This document shows, piece after piece, positions 6,683 to 15,308 of a stretch of DNA of 27,396 nucleotides (position 1 is its first letter; every line of letters starts with the position of its first letter). The stretch comes from GCA-1730015 sp964583825 (GTDB taxonomy: Bacteria > Pseudomonadota > Gammaproteobacteria > Granulosicoccales > Granulosicoccaceae), in assembly GCA_964583825.1 (NCBI GenBank), contig CAZOXM010000068.1, positions 1-27,396 on the forward strand, read 5' to 3'. Below the pieces are notes generated by a model that saw only the letters and a list, made by a program, of their open reading frames with translations, ran no database searches and was not told the DNA's origin. The translations under genes were made by a program, and so were the position numbers.

Positions 6683-8509
6683 TTGATTAAAATCCGCAAA
6701 TCCCTCAAAGCCGTTGTCGTCGGCAGCCTGGTCAGTGTGGCCTTTGGTGCGATGGCTTCGGAGGTGACCAAGACCTGGGCGATGGCTGAATTCGGGGAGC
6801 CGCTTTACGAGGAAGGTATCGAGCATTGGCCGTATGTGAACCCCAACGCACCCAAGGGCGGTAGTGTGGTGCTCGGTGCTTTCGGTACCTTCGACAGCCT
6901 GAACAGCTATATCCTCAAGGGTACCTGGCCGAGAAGTATTGGCCTCATTGGTGACAGTCTGATGGTTAGCTCGGCCGATGAACTGGCCTCCGCTTATGGT
7001 GTTATCGCTGAAAGTGCAGAATTTCCGGAGGATCTGAGCTGGATTATTTTCAATATTCGACCTGAAGCGAAGTATGACAACGGTACTCCGATCACCGCCT
7101 ATGATTTTGAATACTCGCTGCAGATCATCAGGGAGTTCGGTCGACCGTTTTTACAGTCCTTCTACGAGGAAGTAACAGAGGTCGAAGTGCTGTCCGAGCA
7201 CCGCATTAAATTTTCATTCTCCACAACCGGCACTATGAAGCCACTGATGACGGTCGCCGGCATGTCACCGTTGTCAGTTGAGTATTGGAAAGACAAAGAC
7301 ATCAGCAAAACCTACCTGGAGCCGGGCCCGGCAAGTGGTGCCTATCGTATTTCAAAAGTTGATGCCGGCCGTTCTATCACTTACGAGCGCGTTGAGAATT
7401 ACTGGGGGCGTGATTTACCGGTGAACAGGGGGCTCAACAACTACGACGAAATACGCTACGACTATTACCGCGATCTGGAAGTCATGCTCGAGGCGTTTAA
7501 AGCCGGAGAAATCGACTATCGTGAGGAAAACAGCTCCAAACGCTGGGCGACGGCTTACGAGATCGAGGAAGTCACCAATGGGGAAATGATACTCGACACC
7601 CCGCCAGACAATCAGCCTCAGGGTATTCAGGCGTTTATGCTAAACACCCGTCGCGCACCGTTTGATGATCAGCGCGTGCGCAGAGCGCTAAATTATCTAT
7701 ACGACTTTGAAGCAACGAAACGCACAATTCTGTACAACCAGTACGAGCGTATTAACAGTTACTTCCCTAACTCGGACTACGGTGCCAGCGGTCCGCCAAC
7801 GGCTGAAGAAATTGCCATCCTGGAACCTTACCGCGATCAGCTGCCCGCTGAATTGTTCACTGAAGCGTATGTATCACCGGTAACGGACGGCTCAGGTAGA
7901 AACCGGGCACAGATGCGCGAAGCGATCAAACTGTTCAAGGAAGCCGGCTGGTCACTTGAAAACGGCAAGCTGATGAAAGACGGCGAACAGATGAAAGTGG
8001 AACTGTTGCTGGTGGATGCCGGTTCTCAGCGGGTGCACGCACTGCTGGTGCAAAATATGAAAAAAGCGGGAATCGACGCAGAGTTCCGCATTGTCGACAG
8101 CTCTCAGTACGAAGTACGCATGGATGATTTCGACTTCGATATGGTCTCTGTTCGGTTTAACTTTTTTCCGCCACCGGGTGCCGAGTTGCGTTCCTACTAT
8201 GGCTCAGGTGCCGCCGATGAACGTGGCACTGGCAACTACACCGGCATTAAAAATCCCATTGTCGATGAGCTGATTGAAAAGATCGTCGTCGCACCGTCAC
8301 TGGATGAATTAAAGGTGATAACCCGTGCGCTTGATCGTGTGTTGCTGTGGAACGACTATGTGATACCGCAGTTCTATAATGGTATCTATCGACTGGCCTA
8401 CTGGAATAGATTCGGCAAACCTGCGACCGCCTCGAAATACGGTACCGGCTTCCTGAATGCGTGGTGGATAGACGAGAGTCTTGACAGCAAGCTGGACCTT
8501 GATCGATAG
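6683..8509 (+). CDS. yejA: Periplasmic peptide-binding protein of a Yej-type ABC importer
   Basis: A 608-residue family 5 extracellular solute-binding protein. A Lys/Arg start, a hydrophobic stretch (about residues 8-21) and A-M-A-S give a Sec signal peptide with predicted cleavage after about residue 25. Family features include P-K-G-G-S-V-V-L near the mature start, the Y-D-N-G-T-P-I-T-A-Y-D-F segment, and N-T-R-R-A-P-F-D-D-Q-R-V-R-R-A-L-N before the second lobe. Length and gene order match E. coli YejA (604 residues), which feeds oligopeptides and the peptide antibiotic microcin C to YejBEF. The start codon is TTG. The 164-nt gap from the aminopeptidase gene holds no clear terminator, so read-through is possible. 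Confidence 0.9.
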   Translation: MIKIRKSLKAVVVGSLVSVAFGAMASEVTKTWAMAEFGEPLYEEGIEHWPYVNPNAPKGGSVVLGAFGTFDSLNSYILKGTWPRSIGLIGDSLMVSSADELASAYGVIAESAEFPEDLSWIIFNIRPEAKYDNGTPITAYDFEYSLQIIREFGRPFLQSFYEEVTEVEVLSEHRIKFSFSTTGTMKPLMTVAGMSPLSVEYWKDKDISKTYLEPGPASGAYRISKVDAGRSITYERVENYWGRDLPVNRGLNNYDEIRYDYYRDLEVMLEAFKAGEIDYREENSSKRWATAYEIEEVTNGEMILDTPPDNQPQGIQAFMLNTRRAPFDDQRVRRALNYLYDFEATKRTILYNQYERINSYFPNSDYGASGPPTAEEIAILEPYRDQLPAELFTEAYVSPVTDGSGRNRAQMREAIKLFKEAGWSLENGKLMKDGEQMKVELLLVDAGSQRVHALLVQNMKKAGIDAEFRIVDSSQYEVRMDDFDFDMVSVRFNFFPPPGAELRSYYGSGAADERGTGNYTGIKNPIVDELIEKIVVAPSLDELKVITRALDRVLLWNDYVIPQFYNGIYRLAYWNRFGKPATASKYGTGFLNAWWIDESLDSKLDLDR

Positions 8510-8528
8510 CCAGCAATCCGGTTAGTCC

Positions 8529-9635
8529 ATGTTTGCCTATATAGTTCGGCGCCTGTTGTTGATCATTCCCACGCTGTTGGGAATTATGCTGATCAACTTC
8601 ATTGTCATTCAATTTGCGCCCGGTGGACCGGTCGAGCAGCTAATCGCAGAAATGCGAGGCAACGCCCGTGATGCGACGTCGTCCTTCTCCGGGCAGCAGG
8701 GCGACTTGCAATCATCCGGTACGGAACGATCGGGAGGCAGCAACGTCACCAGCAGGTATCGCGGTGCACAGGGTCTCGACCCCGCGGTGATAGCGGATAT
8801 CGAAAGGCAGTTCGGATTTGACCAGCCACTGCACAAACGCTTTTTCACCATGCTGAAAAACTATGCGGTGTTTGACTTCGGTGAGAGCTATTTCCGCGAT
8901 CAGAAAGTCGTCGATCTGGTGCTGGACAAGCTCCCAGTGTCGATCAGTCTGGGCCTCTGGACTACGTTGCTGGTCTATCTGATTTCCATTCCACTGGGAA
9001 TAAAAAAAGCCGTGTCGGACGGTTCCCGGTTTGATGTCTGGAGTAGTGGTGCCATTGTGATCGGCTATGCCATTCCGAGTTTCCTGTTTGCTATTTTGCT
9101 CATCATATTGTTTGCCGGCGGCAGGTACCTGGACTGGTTTCCATTGCGTGGCCTCACATCGAGCGGCTGGAGTGAGATGGGTTGGGGTGAACGGATCGTC
9201 GACTACTTCTGGCATATCACACTGCCGGTTGTCGCGATGGTGATCAGCGGGTTTGCCAGCCTCACCATGCTGACCAAGAACTCCTTTATCGATCAGATCA
9301 ACATGCAGTATGTGCAAACGGCCAGGGCAAAAGGTCTGGCGGAGCGACAGGTGCTGTATGGCCATGTGTTTCGCAATGCGATGCTCATCGTCATCGCCGG
9401 CTTTCCCAGTGCGTTTATTGGTATCCTGTTTACCGGTTCCGTGTTGATCGAGGTTATTTTTTCGCTCGATGGTCTCGGGCTGCTCGGCTGGGAGGCGACT
9501 ATCAACCGGGACTATCCGGTGATGTTTGCAACGCTATATTTCTTCACGCTGCTCGGGTTGATATTACAGCTGATTGGGGATGTGATGTACCACCTGATCG
9601 ATCCGCGCATCGACTTTGAAAGACGCGACTTTTAA
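8529..9635 (+). CDS. yejB: Yej-type peptide ABC transporter permease 1
   Basis: A 368-residue inner-membrane permease of the DppB/OppB type, matching YejB (364 residues in E. coli). After the first membrane helix (about 9-29) comes the F-A-P-G-G-P motif and a Yej-specific Ser/Gly-rich periplasmic insert (about 42-82) before the usual D-I-E-R-Q-F-G-F-D-Q-P segment. About five further helices follow. The ATPase-contact (EAA) loop is at about 261-285, Y-V-Q-T-A-R-A-K-G-L. Its stop codon is immediately followed by the yejE start, with no gap. It forms the channel together with the next product. Confidence 0.93.
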   Translation: MFAYIVRRLLLIIPTLLGIMLINFIVIQFAPGGPVEQLIAEMRGNARDATSSFSGQQGDLQSSGTERSGGSNVTSRYRGAQGLDPAVIADIERQFGFDQPLHKRFFTMLKNYAVFDFGESYFRDQKVVDLVLDKLPVSISLGLWTTLLVYLISIPLGIKKAVSDGSRFDVWSSGAIVIGYAIPSFLFAILLIILFAGGRYLDWFPLRGLTSSGWSEMGWGERIVDYFWHITLPVVAMVISGFASLTMLTKNSFIDQINMQYVQTARAKGLAERQVLYGHVFRNAMLIVIAGFPSAFIGILFTGSVLIEVIFSLDGLGLLGWEATINRDYPVMFATLYFFTLLGLILQLIGDVMYHLIDPRIDFERRDF

Positions 9636-10664
9636 ATGCCGCTCAGCCAGCTAAATCAAAGACGCCTCGCTGCGTTTAAACGGAATCGTCGCGGCTACTG
9701 GTCGTTCTGGATATTCGTTGTTCTTTTTGTGCTTTCCCTGTTTGCCGAGCTAATCGCTAACGATAAACCCGTTTTCGTGCAGTATGACGGTGCGATGCAT
9801 TTTCCGGTGTTTAAGGTATATCCGGAAACTGTGTTTGGTGGCGACTTTGAAACAGAAGCTGACTACACCGATGAATTTGTGCAGGACCTGATCAATGAAA
9901 AGGGCTACATGGTGTGGCCGCCGATCCGCTATTCATACGATACCGTGGATTTTAACCTCACCGAGTCTGCACCCACCGCGCCGTCGCGCAGACATTTGCT
10001 TGGCACAGATGATCAGGGGCGCGATGTATTGGCACGCGTGATCTACGGGTTTCGGATTTCCGTGTTGTTTGGTCTGATGCTGACTGTACTGAGCACTATC
10101 ATCGGTGTCACTTCCGGTGCGGTACAGGGCTACTTCGGCGGTTGGCTCGATCTGCTGGCACAGCGCTTTATTGAAATTTGGCAGGGCCTGCCGGTGCTAT
10201 TTTTACTGATTATTATGGCGAGCGTGATCAAGCCCAGCTTCTTTGCGCTGTTGATTCTCATGACACTGTTCAGCTGGACAGCACTGGTAGGTGTAGTGCG
10301 CGCGGAGTTTTTACGTGCGCGAAATTTCGAGTATGTGCGTGCGGCAAAGGCGCTGGGAGTGAGTGACCTGACGGTGATGTACCGTCACACACTACCCAAT
10401 GCAATGGTCGCAACAGTCACTTTTCTGCCCTTTATACTAAGTGGTTCGGTCACCACGCTGACCAGTCTCGATTTTCTCGGTCTGGGATTGCCACCGGGCT
10501 CACCCTCGCTCGGGGAGTTGTTAAAACAGGGCAGGGACAATTTTCATGCACCATGGCTGGGGCTTACCGCGTTTTTCTCGGTCGGGATCATGCTAAGCCT
10601 GCTGGTTTTTGCCGGCGAGGCAGTGCGTGATGCGCTCGATCCGCGTAAGACCTTCGGCGGTTAA
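9636..10664 (+). CDS. yejE: Yej-type peptide ABC transporter permease 2
   Basis: A 342-residue DppC-type permease, equal in length to E. coli YejE (341). It begins with the Yej-type N-terminus R-R-L-A-A-F-K-R-N-R-R-G-Y-W-S, then one helix, a long periplasmic segment, and the conserved H-L-L-G-T-D-D-Q-G-R-D-V-L-A-R motif (120-134) leading into the five-helix core. The EAA loop is at about 233-256, Y-V-R-A-A-K-A-L-G-V. The ATG abuts the yejB TAA and the gene ends 11 bp before yejF, so this is one operon. Confidence 0.93.
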   Translation: MPLSQLNQRRLAAFKRNRRGYWSFWIFVVLFVLSLFAELIANDKPVFVQYDGAMHFPVFKVYPETVFGGDFETEADYTDEFVQDLINEKGYMVWPPIRYSYDTVDFNLTESAPTAPSRRHLLGTDDQGRDVLARVIYGFRISVLFGLMLTVLSTIIGVTSGAVQGYFGGWLDLLAQRFIEIWQGLPVLFLLIIMASVIKPSFFALLILMTLFSWTALVGVVRAEFLRARNFEYVRAAKALGVSDLTVMYRHTLPNAMVATVTFLPFILSGSVTTLTSLDFLGLGLPPGSPSLGELLKQGRDNFHAPWLGLTAFFSVGIMLSLLVFAGEAVRDALDPRKTFGG

Positions 10665-10675
10665 GTGCGAATGTC

Positions 10676-12298
10676 ATGACTGAAGCCAACGTTTCAAACC
10701 CGCTTGTGGTCAGTGATCTCAGCGTATCATTTGGTCGCGGAGAATCCGAAGTCAGGGCTGTGATCGACGTATCCCTTACCGTGGGCAAAGGTGAAACAGT
10801 CGCACTCGTCGGTGGCAGTGGGTCCGGTAAGTCAGTCACCGCACTGTCGGTAATGCAGTTATTACCTTATCCGTTTGCACATCACCCGGGCGGCAGTATT
10901 CAGTACAACGGCGAGGAGTTGATCGGCGCGGGTCAGTCTGTGCTCAGAGCAGTGCGGGGCAATGAGATCAGTATGATCTTTCAGGAGCCTATGACGTCAC
11001 TCAACCCATTGCATACGATAGAAAAACAAATTGCCGAGTCATTGCGTCTGCATCGCGGGCTGACTGGTCAATCGGCTACTGATCGTATACTGGAGCTGTT
11101 GGACCTGGTCGGTATTCGCAACGCGAAGCAACGGCTCGGTGCCTATCCGCACGAGCTGTCCGGTGGGCAGCGACAGCGTGTCATGATCGCGATGGCGCTG
11201 GCCAATGAGCCGGAACTGCTGATCGCCGATGAACCCACAACGGCACTCGATGTCACGATACAGGCGCAGATTCTTGCGTTGCTTAAAGACCTGCAGTCAC
11301 GACTGGGCATGTCCATGCTGTTAATCACACACGATCTTGGGGTGGTGCGCAGGATGGCAGATCGGGTCTATGTGATGCAGCAGGGGCGGGTTGTTGAATC
11401 CGCAGCGACACAGCAGATTTTTAGTTCACCACAGCAAGCCTACACGCGAAGTCTGTTGCAGGCGGAGCCGTCGGCCAAACCGGTCCGCGGTAATCAACCT
11501 GATGGTGAAGTACTGCAGGGGCGCGATATCAGAGTCTGGTATCCGGCCAGCAAGGATTTTTTCGGGCGCGTGAAGAGTTATATCAAGGCGTGCGATGGTA
11601 TCGACATTCAGGTGCGGGCGGGGAGGACAGTCGGTATTGTCGGTGAATCCGGGTCCGGTAAAACCACACTCGGTCTGGCGTTGCTCCGGCTGATCAAAAG
11701 TGAGGGCGTCATCCGGTTTCATGAGCATGTCATCAGCGATTACAGTGCACGGCAAATGCGTCCACTGCGTGCGCGCATGCAAATCGTTTTTCAGGATCCG
11801 TTCGGCAGCCTGAGTCCGCGCCTGTCTGTGCTGCAGATCGTCGAAGAGGGGCTGCGGGTGCATCAGCCGGATTTAAGTGAGGCGCAGCGCCTGGCGCAGG
11901 TGATTACGGCACTGCGCGAAGTGGGTCTGGACGAATCGATCCTTCATCGCTTTCCACATGAATTTTCCGGTGGGCAGCGTCAGCGAATCGCGATTGCGCG
12001 AGCGATTGTACTCAAGCCTGAACTGGTGGTGCTCGATGAACCGACATCAGCGCTCGATGTGCTGGTGCAGGCGCAGATTGTTGATTTACTGCGAGAATTG
12101 CAGCACAAGCACCAACTGGCGTACTTGTTCATCAGTCACGACCTTAAGGTGGTACGCGCAATGAGTGATGAAATCATGGTGATGCAGGCGGGAAAAGTGG
12201 TGGAGTTCGGTGATGCGGAGCAGATCGTTAGTGCACCGCGACAGGAGTACACCCGGCAGTTAATGTCCGCGGCTTTTGATTTGCAGGCACAGGACTAA
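10676..12298 (+). CDS. yejF: Yej-type peptide ABC transporter ATPase, two fused ATP-binding domains
   Basis: A 540-residue protein with two complete ATP-binding cassettes, as in E. coli YejF (529). Domain 1 has Walker A G-G-S-G-S-G-K-S (46-53), signature L-S-G-G-Q (161-165) and Walker B L-L-I-A-D-E-P (181-187). Domain 2 has G-E-S-G-S-G-K-T (323-330), F-S-G-G-Q (430-434) and V-V-L-D-E-P. Each domain ends in an oligopeptide-importer tail (Y-T-R-S-L-L and Y-T-R-Q-L-M). All catalytic residues are intact. It completes a full importer in the canonical A-B-E-F order and closes the plus-strand run; no convincing terminator follows. Confidence 0.93.
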   Translation: MTEANVSNPLVVSDLSVSFGRGESEVRAVIDVSLTVGKGETVALVGGSGSGKSVTALSVMQLLPYPFAHHPGGSIQYNGEELIGAGQSVLRAVRGNEISMIFQEPMTSLNPLHTIEKQIAESLRLHRGLTGQSATDRILELLDLVGIRNAKQRLGAYPHELSGGQRQRVMIAMALANEPELLIADEPTTALDVTIQAQILALLKDLQSRLGMSMLLITHDLGVVRRMADRVYVMQQGRVVESAATQQIFSSPQQAYTRSLLQAEPSAKPVRGNQPDGEVLQGRDIRVWYPASKDFFGRVKSYIKACDGIDIQVRAGRTVGIVGESGSGKTTLGLALLRLIKSEGVIRFHEHVISDYSARQMRPLRARMQIVFQDPFGSLSPRLSVLQIVEEGLRVHQPDLSEAQRLAQVITALREVGLDESILHRFPHEFSGGQRQRIAIARAIVLKPELVVLDEPTSALDVLVQAQIVDLLRELQHKHQLAYLFISHDLKVVRAMSDEIMVMQAGKVVEFGDAEQIVSAPRQEYTRQLMSAAFDLQAQD

Positions 12299-12521
12299 CC
12301 AGTCGGCGCTTTCGAGGGCACTGCGTGTCTGTCCGTTCAATCCGTGCATTCCATATCAATTACCACAGCTAATTGTGGGATATTTTTCCGCTCGCTGAAT
12401 CTGTCTGATTTGTGCAGGGCGCGTCTCCTGTGAATTGTGATGGACCTAACGCTAGTCCGGAGTCGCGGTTTTAGTTTGACACTCGAGTGCCGAAAAATCG
12501 ACTGACAAGAAAAAACCGTCC

Positions 12522-12544
12522 CCGACCATCACGAATGTGGTCGG
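12522..12544 (+). other. Hairpin in the leader of the GH12-like lipoprotein gene
   Basis: CCGACCA (12522-12528) pairs with TGGTCGG (12538-12544), 40 nt before the next ATG. It could be a 5-prime mRNA stabiliser or an operator. A perfect TTGACA (12476-12481) lies upstream, but no acceptable -10 follows it. The rest of the 285-bp gap from 12299 holds nothing I can assign. Confidence 0.3.
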
Positions 12545-12583
12545 TGCGACTTCATCGCGCTCAAGCTGGGCTGAGAGAAAAAA

Positions 12584-13663
12584 ATGAAATATAGATTTCC
12601 GTTGGCAGCGGCAGTGTTACCGCTTTTGGTGGCGTGTGGTGGTGGCGGTGATGGTGCCGGAGGTAACACCGTTGAGGTCGATCCCAATCGGGACAACGAC
12701 AATAATAACAACCAAACGACCATACTGACCGAAGACCGTACCCGACCGGACGCCGGCACATACTCTACTGTTTCGACGCCAATTAAAGACAATGGCACCA
12801 ATGCGTATGCCAACGAAGGTCCGCAGCACGTTTATGGCAACGGTGCACCCAGCTCTGAAGGTAATCAGGGTGAAGGGTTGCGGCAGGCCAGCTGGCCCGG
12901 CCTGCGCTACGGTGATTTCCTGCTGACCAATAACCCCTGGAACGCCGGAGCGGCAACTTACGAAGACTGGTATCAGACGATTGAGCTAAACCCGCAGGGC
13001 AACGATATACAGGCGGTGATTGACTGGGACTGGGGTGCTGCCGCCGACACACGCGGCTCTCCGTTTAATACCAAGTCATACCCGGAGGTGATCTACGGCA
13101 CCAAGTCAGTGGCCGAGCGCTCGGGCAACTTTCAGGAAACCGGCCTGCCGGTGGAACACTACGACATGCCGGAGTGGACCATTGAGTACGAATATTCGTA
13201 TCAGGGTCGACGTTCTTCATCATTGAGTGGCGGTGGCTCGGACTCGGAATTCAACATTGCTATCGAGTCGTTCTATCATGAATCGTGTGATATCAAGCGT
13301 ACTGGTGCAGAAGATGATAATCAGATTATGGAAGTGATGGTCTGGCTGAAGTATGACCAGAACCTTCCCGCAGGCAATGCGCCTTACGAAGTACCGTTCA
13401 CTACTTCAGACGGCCGCGTCTTCGATGTCTATCCTAAATCAAGTAACTTCAACTATGTCGCCTATGTGGCGCGTGAAGAGCAAAGCAGTGGCACTATTCT
13501 TTACGGTGAGATTCTGCAGGACGCCAAAGACAAGGCAGATGTCTACGGCATCTATCCGATAAAGGATACCGACTGCCTGGCCAACATTCTGTTCGGCCCT
13601 GAAATCTGGCATGGCGCAGGTACATTTACCCTGTCGAACTACAAGATTAATCGTACCTACTAG
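12584..13663 (+). CDS. GH12-like glycoside hydrolase lipoprotein
   Basis: A 359-residue lipoprotein: signal peptide with lipobox L-V-A-C (C18 lipidated), then a Gly/Asn/Asp-rich linker to about residue 60. The domain at about 100-359 matches the pattern of glycoside hydrolase family 12 (endo-beta-glucanase/xyloglucanase, jelly-roll fold): T-N-N-P-W-N, K-S-Y-P-E-V-I-Y-G (164-172), N-I-A-I-E-S-F, the nucleophile-type motif M-E-V-M-V-W-L (E250) and the acid/base-type motif G-P-E-I-W-H-G-A-G-T-F-T-L (E340). Both glutamates are in place. Its C-terminal domain clearly resembles that of the convergent gene at 13746-15308. C235 and C331 could form a disulfide. Expected location is the outer membrane. 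The substrate is unproven, and a non-catalytic role is possible. Confidence 0.72.
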   Translation: MKYRFPLAAAVLPLLVACGGGGDGAGGNTVEVDPNRDNDNNNNQTTILTEDRTRPDAGTYSTVSTPIKDNGTNAYANEGPQHVYGNGAPSSEGNQGEGLRQASWPGLRYGDFLLTNNPWNAGAATYEDWYQTIELNPQGNDIQAVIDWDWGAAADTRGSPFNTKSYPEVIYGTKSVAERSGNFQETGLPVEHYDMPEWTIEYEYSYQGRRSSSLSGGGSDSEFNIAIESFYHESCDIKRTGAEDDNQIMEVMVWLKYDQNLPAGNAPYEVPFTTSDGRVFDVYPKSSNFNYVAYVAREEQSSGTILYGEILQDAKDKADVYGIYPIKDTDCLANILFGPEIWHGAGTFTLSNYKINRTY

Positions 13664-13685
13664 ATCGGCTCAGCAAGCGCTTAAC

Positions 13686-13719
13686 AAAAAAAGCCCGTCA
13701 CTCAGTGACGGGCTTTTTT
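13686..13719. terminator. Bidirectional intrinsic terminator
   Basis: A perfect 9-bp stem, GCCCGTCAC (13693-13701) with 13705-13713, has a TCA loop and is flanked by a run of seven A on the left and six T on the right. It therefore has a T run in either direction and serves both convergent GH12-like genes. Confidence 0.93.
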
Positions 13720-13745
13720 ATTTGCGTGGGGTCACATCAGAGCGG

Positions 13746-15308
13746 TTACTGGCGGCGTACCCTGAATTCATTCAGCGTAAAAGTACCTGATCCCCAGAAT
13801 GTTTCAGTGCCCAGTTCTATTGCACCCATGCAGGCTTTTCTGGCCATCTTCGGTACGCCGAATGCCGGACCTTCATCACGCGACCAGTCCACAAATGCAT
13901 TCCAGTCGAGTGTGCCCCGGGTAAACGGGGTCTTGGCCACAAAGGCCACATATGCCCAGCCAAGTGACGGATTGACATACACATCCCACTCATGACCGCT
14001 GAGGCTGACCGAAGTCAACAGGGTGCCGGGTGTTCTTATCGCCGGTACACCTACCCAGACCATCATCTCGAATTGCTTGTTGTAGTTTTCCGCTTCGCAG
14101 CTGGTATGAAAGAATGACTCCAGGGCGACGTTTCTCTCGACCACACCGGTTTCGCTGTAGTCGAAGTCAACCCAGAACTGCTGCAGGCCATTGACTTTGG
14201 CGGGTAAGCCGGTTTCTGCGACCGAGCCCGACAGGTTATAACGCGTCTTGCGACCGTAGTAGACCTGGGGGTAGGACTTCACTGCGAATTCGTTACCTTC
14301 AGTGCGGTCAAGCCAGTTGTAGTCCCAGCGGGCAACGTAATTGCCGGGGGAGCCGGTGAGTTCGATGCATTGCGACCAGTTGTCGGAGTATACGTCGCTG
14401 TCGTTCCAGGTGTTATTCTGCAATCGGTAGTTCCCGTAACCGATTTCGAGCCATGGTATGCAACTGCGCTGATTCAGCAGCGGATCGTTGCGTGTGGCAG
14501 TGACATTGTCTACCACGACGCAGGTCTGATTATCCTCATAGCCGAAACCGTCGTTGCCGGCATCGCTGGTGTCAGTCAGGCAAATGGGTTGGCCGTTCAC
14601 GTAGCCCGGTGCAGCGGCTGCCACCGGTGGTGGGGCGGTCGCATCGTCCAGGCCCGGCACGGTTGCGATCACGGAGGATTCAGCCGTTACCAGACAGGAG
14701 CGTCCATTTTCGAATCCCCAGCCGTCACCATTATCGTCGGAGACGGTGGAGAGACAGGTGGGCACACTGCCATCGTCTTCCGCCTGTGTGTTTTGTGTTG
14801 TGCCAGTCGGGTTTTGGTTTGCATTGTTGCTGCCCGAAGAAGATGCACTGCCTGATCCCGCCACGCAGCTTCGGTCGTTTTCCCATCCCCAGCCGTCGTT
14901 GTCCGGATCGGAATCAGCATTTTGACAAACGGGCTGTGCCGAATTACTGGATGATTGTGACACCGGAGCGGACTGCGCCGTGTCTGTAGAAGATGTCGAT
15001 GTCACTCTGCAACTGCGGCTGTTTTCCCAACCCCATCCGTCGTTGTCCGGGTCTGATGCAGCAGAAGTGCAGGCGGGTGTTCCGCTGGACGTGCTGGTTT
15101 GAGTGGTACTGTTGTTACTGGCAGCATTGCTGGTGTCAGGGTCAACAACGCAACTGGCGAAGTTTTCCCAGCCCCAGCCGTCGCCGTCAATGTCGGCATC
15201 TGCTGAGGAGCAGACAGGGGCGCTGTGTAAGCTGTTCACCGGTGCAAAGGTTAAGGAGCCGGCCAATGCCAGCGTTAAAGCAGGGGGTATAAGTTTAAGC
15301 GGGTTCAT
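13746..15308 (-). CDS. Secreted GH12-like protein with five CBM10-like Cys modules
   Basis: A 520-residue exported protein. A signal peptide (about 1-29) is followed by five short modules at about 31-55, 78-101, 127-149, 184-206 and 241-264. Each has the form C-x(n)-D-x-D-x-D-G-W-G-W-E-N-x-x-S-C, joined by Ser/Thr/Asn/Gly-rich linkers. The C-terminal domain (about 280-520) fits glycoside hydrolase family 12: N-N-T-W-N-D, W-S-Q-C-I-E-L, K-S-Y-P-Q-V-Y-Y-G (344-352), F-E-M-M-V-W with candidate nucleophile E414, and L-G-T-E-T-F-W-G-S-G-T-F with candidate acid/base E502. The modules recall the G-W-G-W-E-N core of carbohydrate-binding module family 10. Likely role: secreted beta-glucan or cellulose degradation, inferred. 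Confidence 0.75.
   Translation of the reverse strand: MNPLKLIPPALTLALAGSLTFAPVNSLHSAPVCSSADADIDGDGWGWENFASCVVDPDTSNAASNNSTTQTSTSSGTPACTSAASDPDNDGWGWENSRSCRVTSTSSTDTAQSAPVSQSSSNSAQPVCQNADSDPDNDGWGWENDRSCVAGSGSASSSGSNNANQNPTGTTQNTQAEDDGSVPTCLSTVSDDNGDGWGFENGRSCLVTAESSVIATVPGLDDATAPPPVAAAAPGYVNGQPICLTDTSDAGNDGFGYEDNQTCVVVDNVTATRNDPLLNQRSCIPWLEIGYGNYRLQNNTWNDSDVYSDNWSQCIELTGSPGNYVARWDYNWLDRTEGNEFAVKSYPQVYYGRKTRYNLSGSVAETGLPAKVNGLQQFWVDFDYSETGVVERNVALESFFHTSCEAENYNKQFEMMVWVGVPAIRTPGTLLTSVSLSGHEWDVYVNPSLGWAYVAFVAKTPFTRGTLDWNAFVDWSRDEGPAFGVPKMARKACMGAIELGTETFWGSGTFTLNEFRVRRQ
14514..15218 (-). repeat. Five tandem coding repeats (CBM10-like modules)
   Basis: This stretch encodes the five Cys modules of the secreted GH12-like protein. 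The cores of modules 1-3 are nearly identical in protein (D-G-W-G-W-E-N); modules 4 and 5 have drifted to D-G-W-G-F-E-N and D-G-F-G-Y-E-D. Spacing is irregular (about 46-57 residues) because linker lengths differ. The gradient suggests that modules 1-3 are the most recent duplicates. Confidence 0.85.

Noticed and set aside
8712..9365. 217-residue minus-strand frame inside yejB
   Set aside because: It is an antisense shadow of a conserved permease with no domain or ribosome site of its own.
12363..12389. CCACA..TGTGG followed by ATATTTTT as a terminator for yejF
   Set aside because: The stem is only 5 bp with few G-C pairs, too weak to call.
12476..12504. Perfect TTGACA as a promoter for the GH12-like lipoprotein
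   Set aside because: No acceptable -10 box occurs at 16-18 nt spacing.
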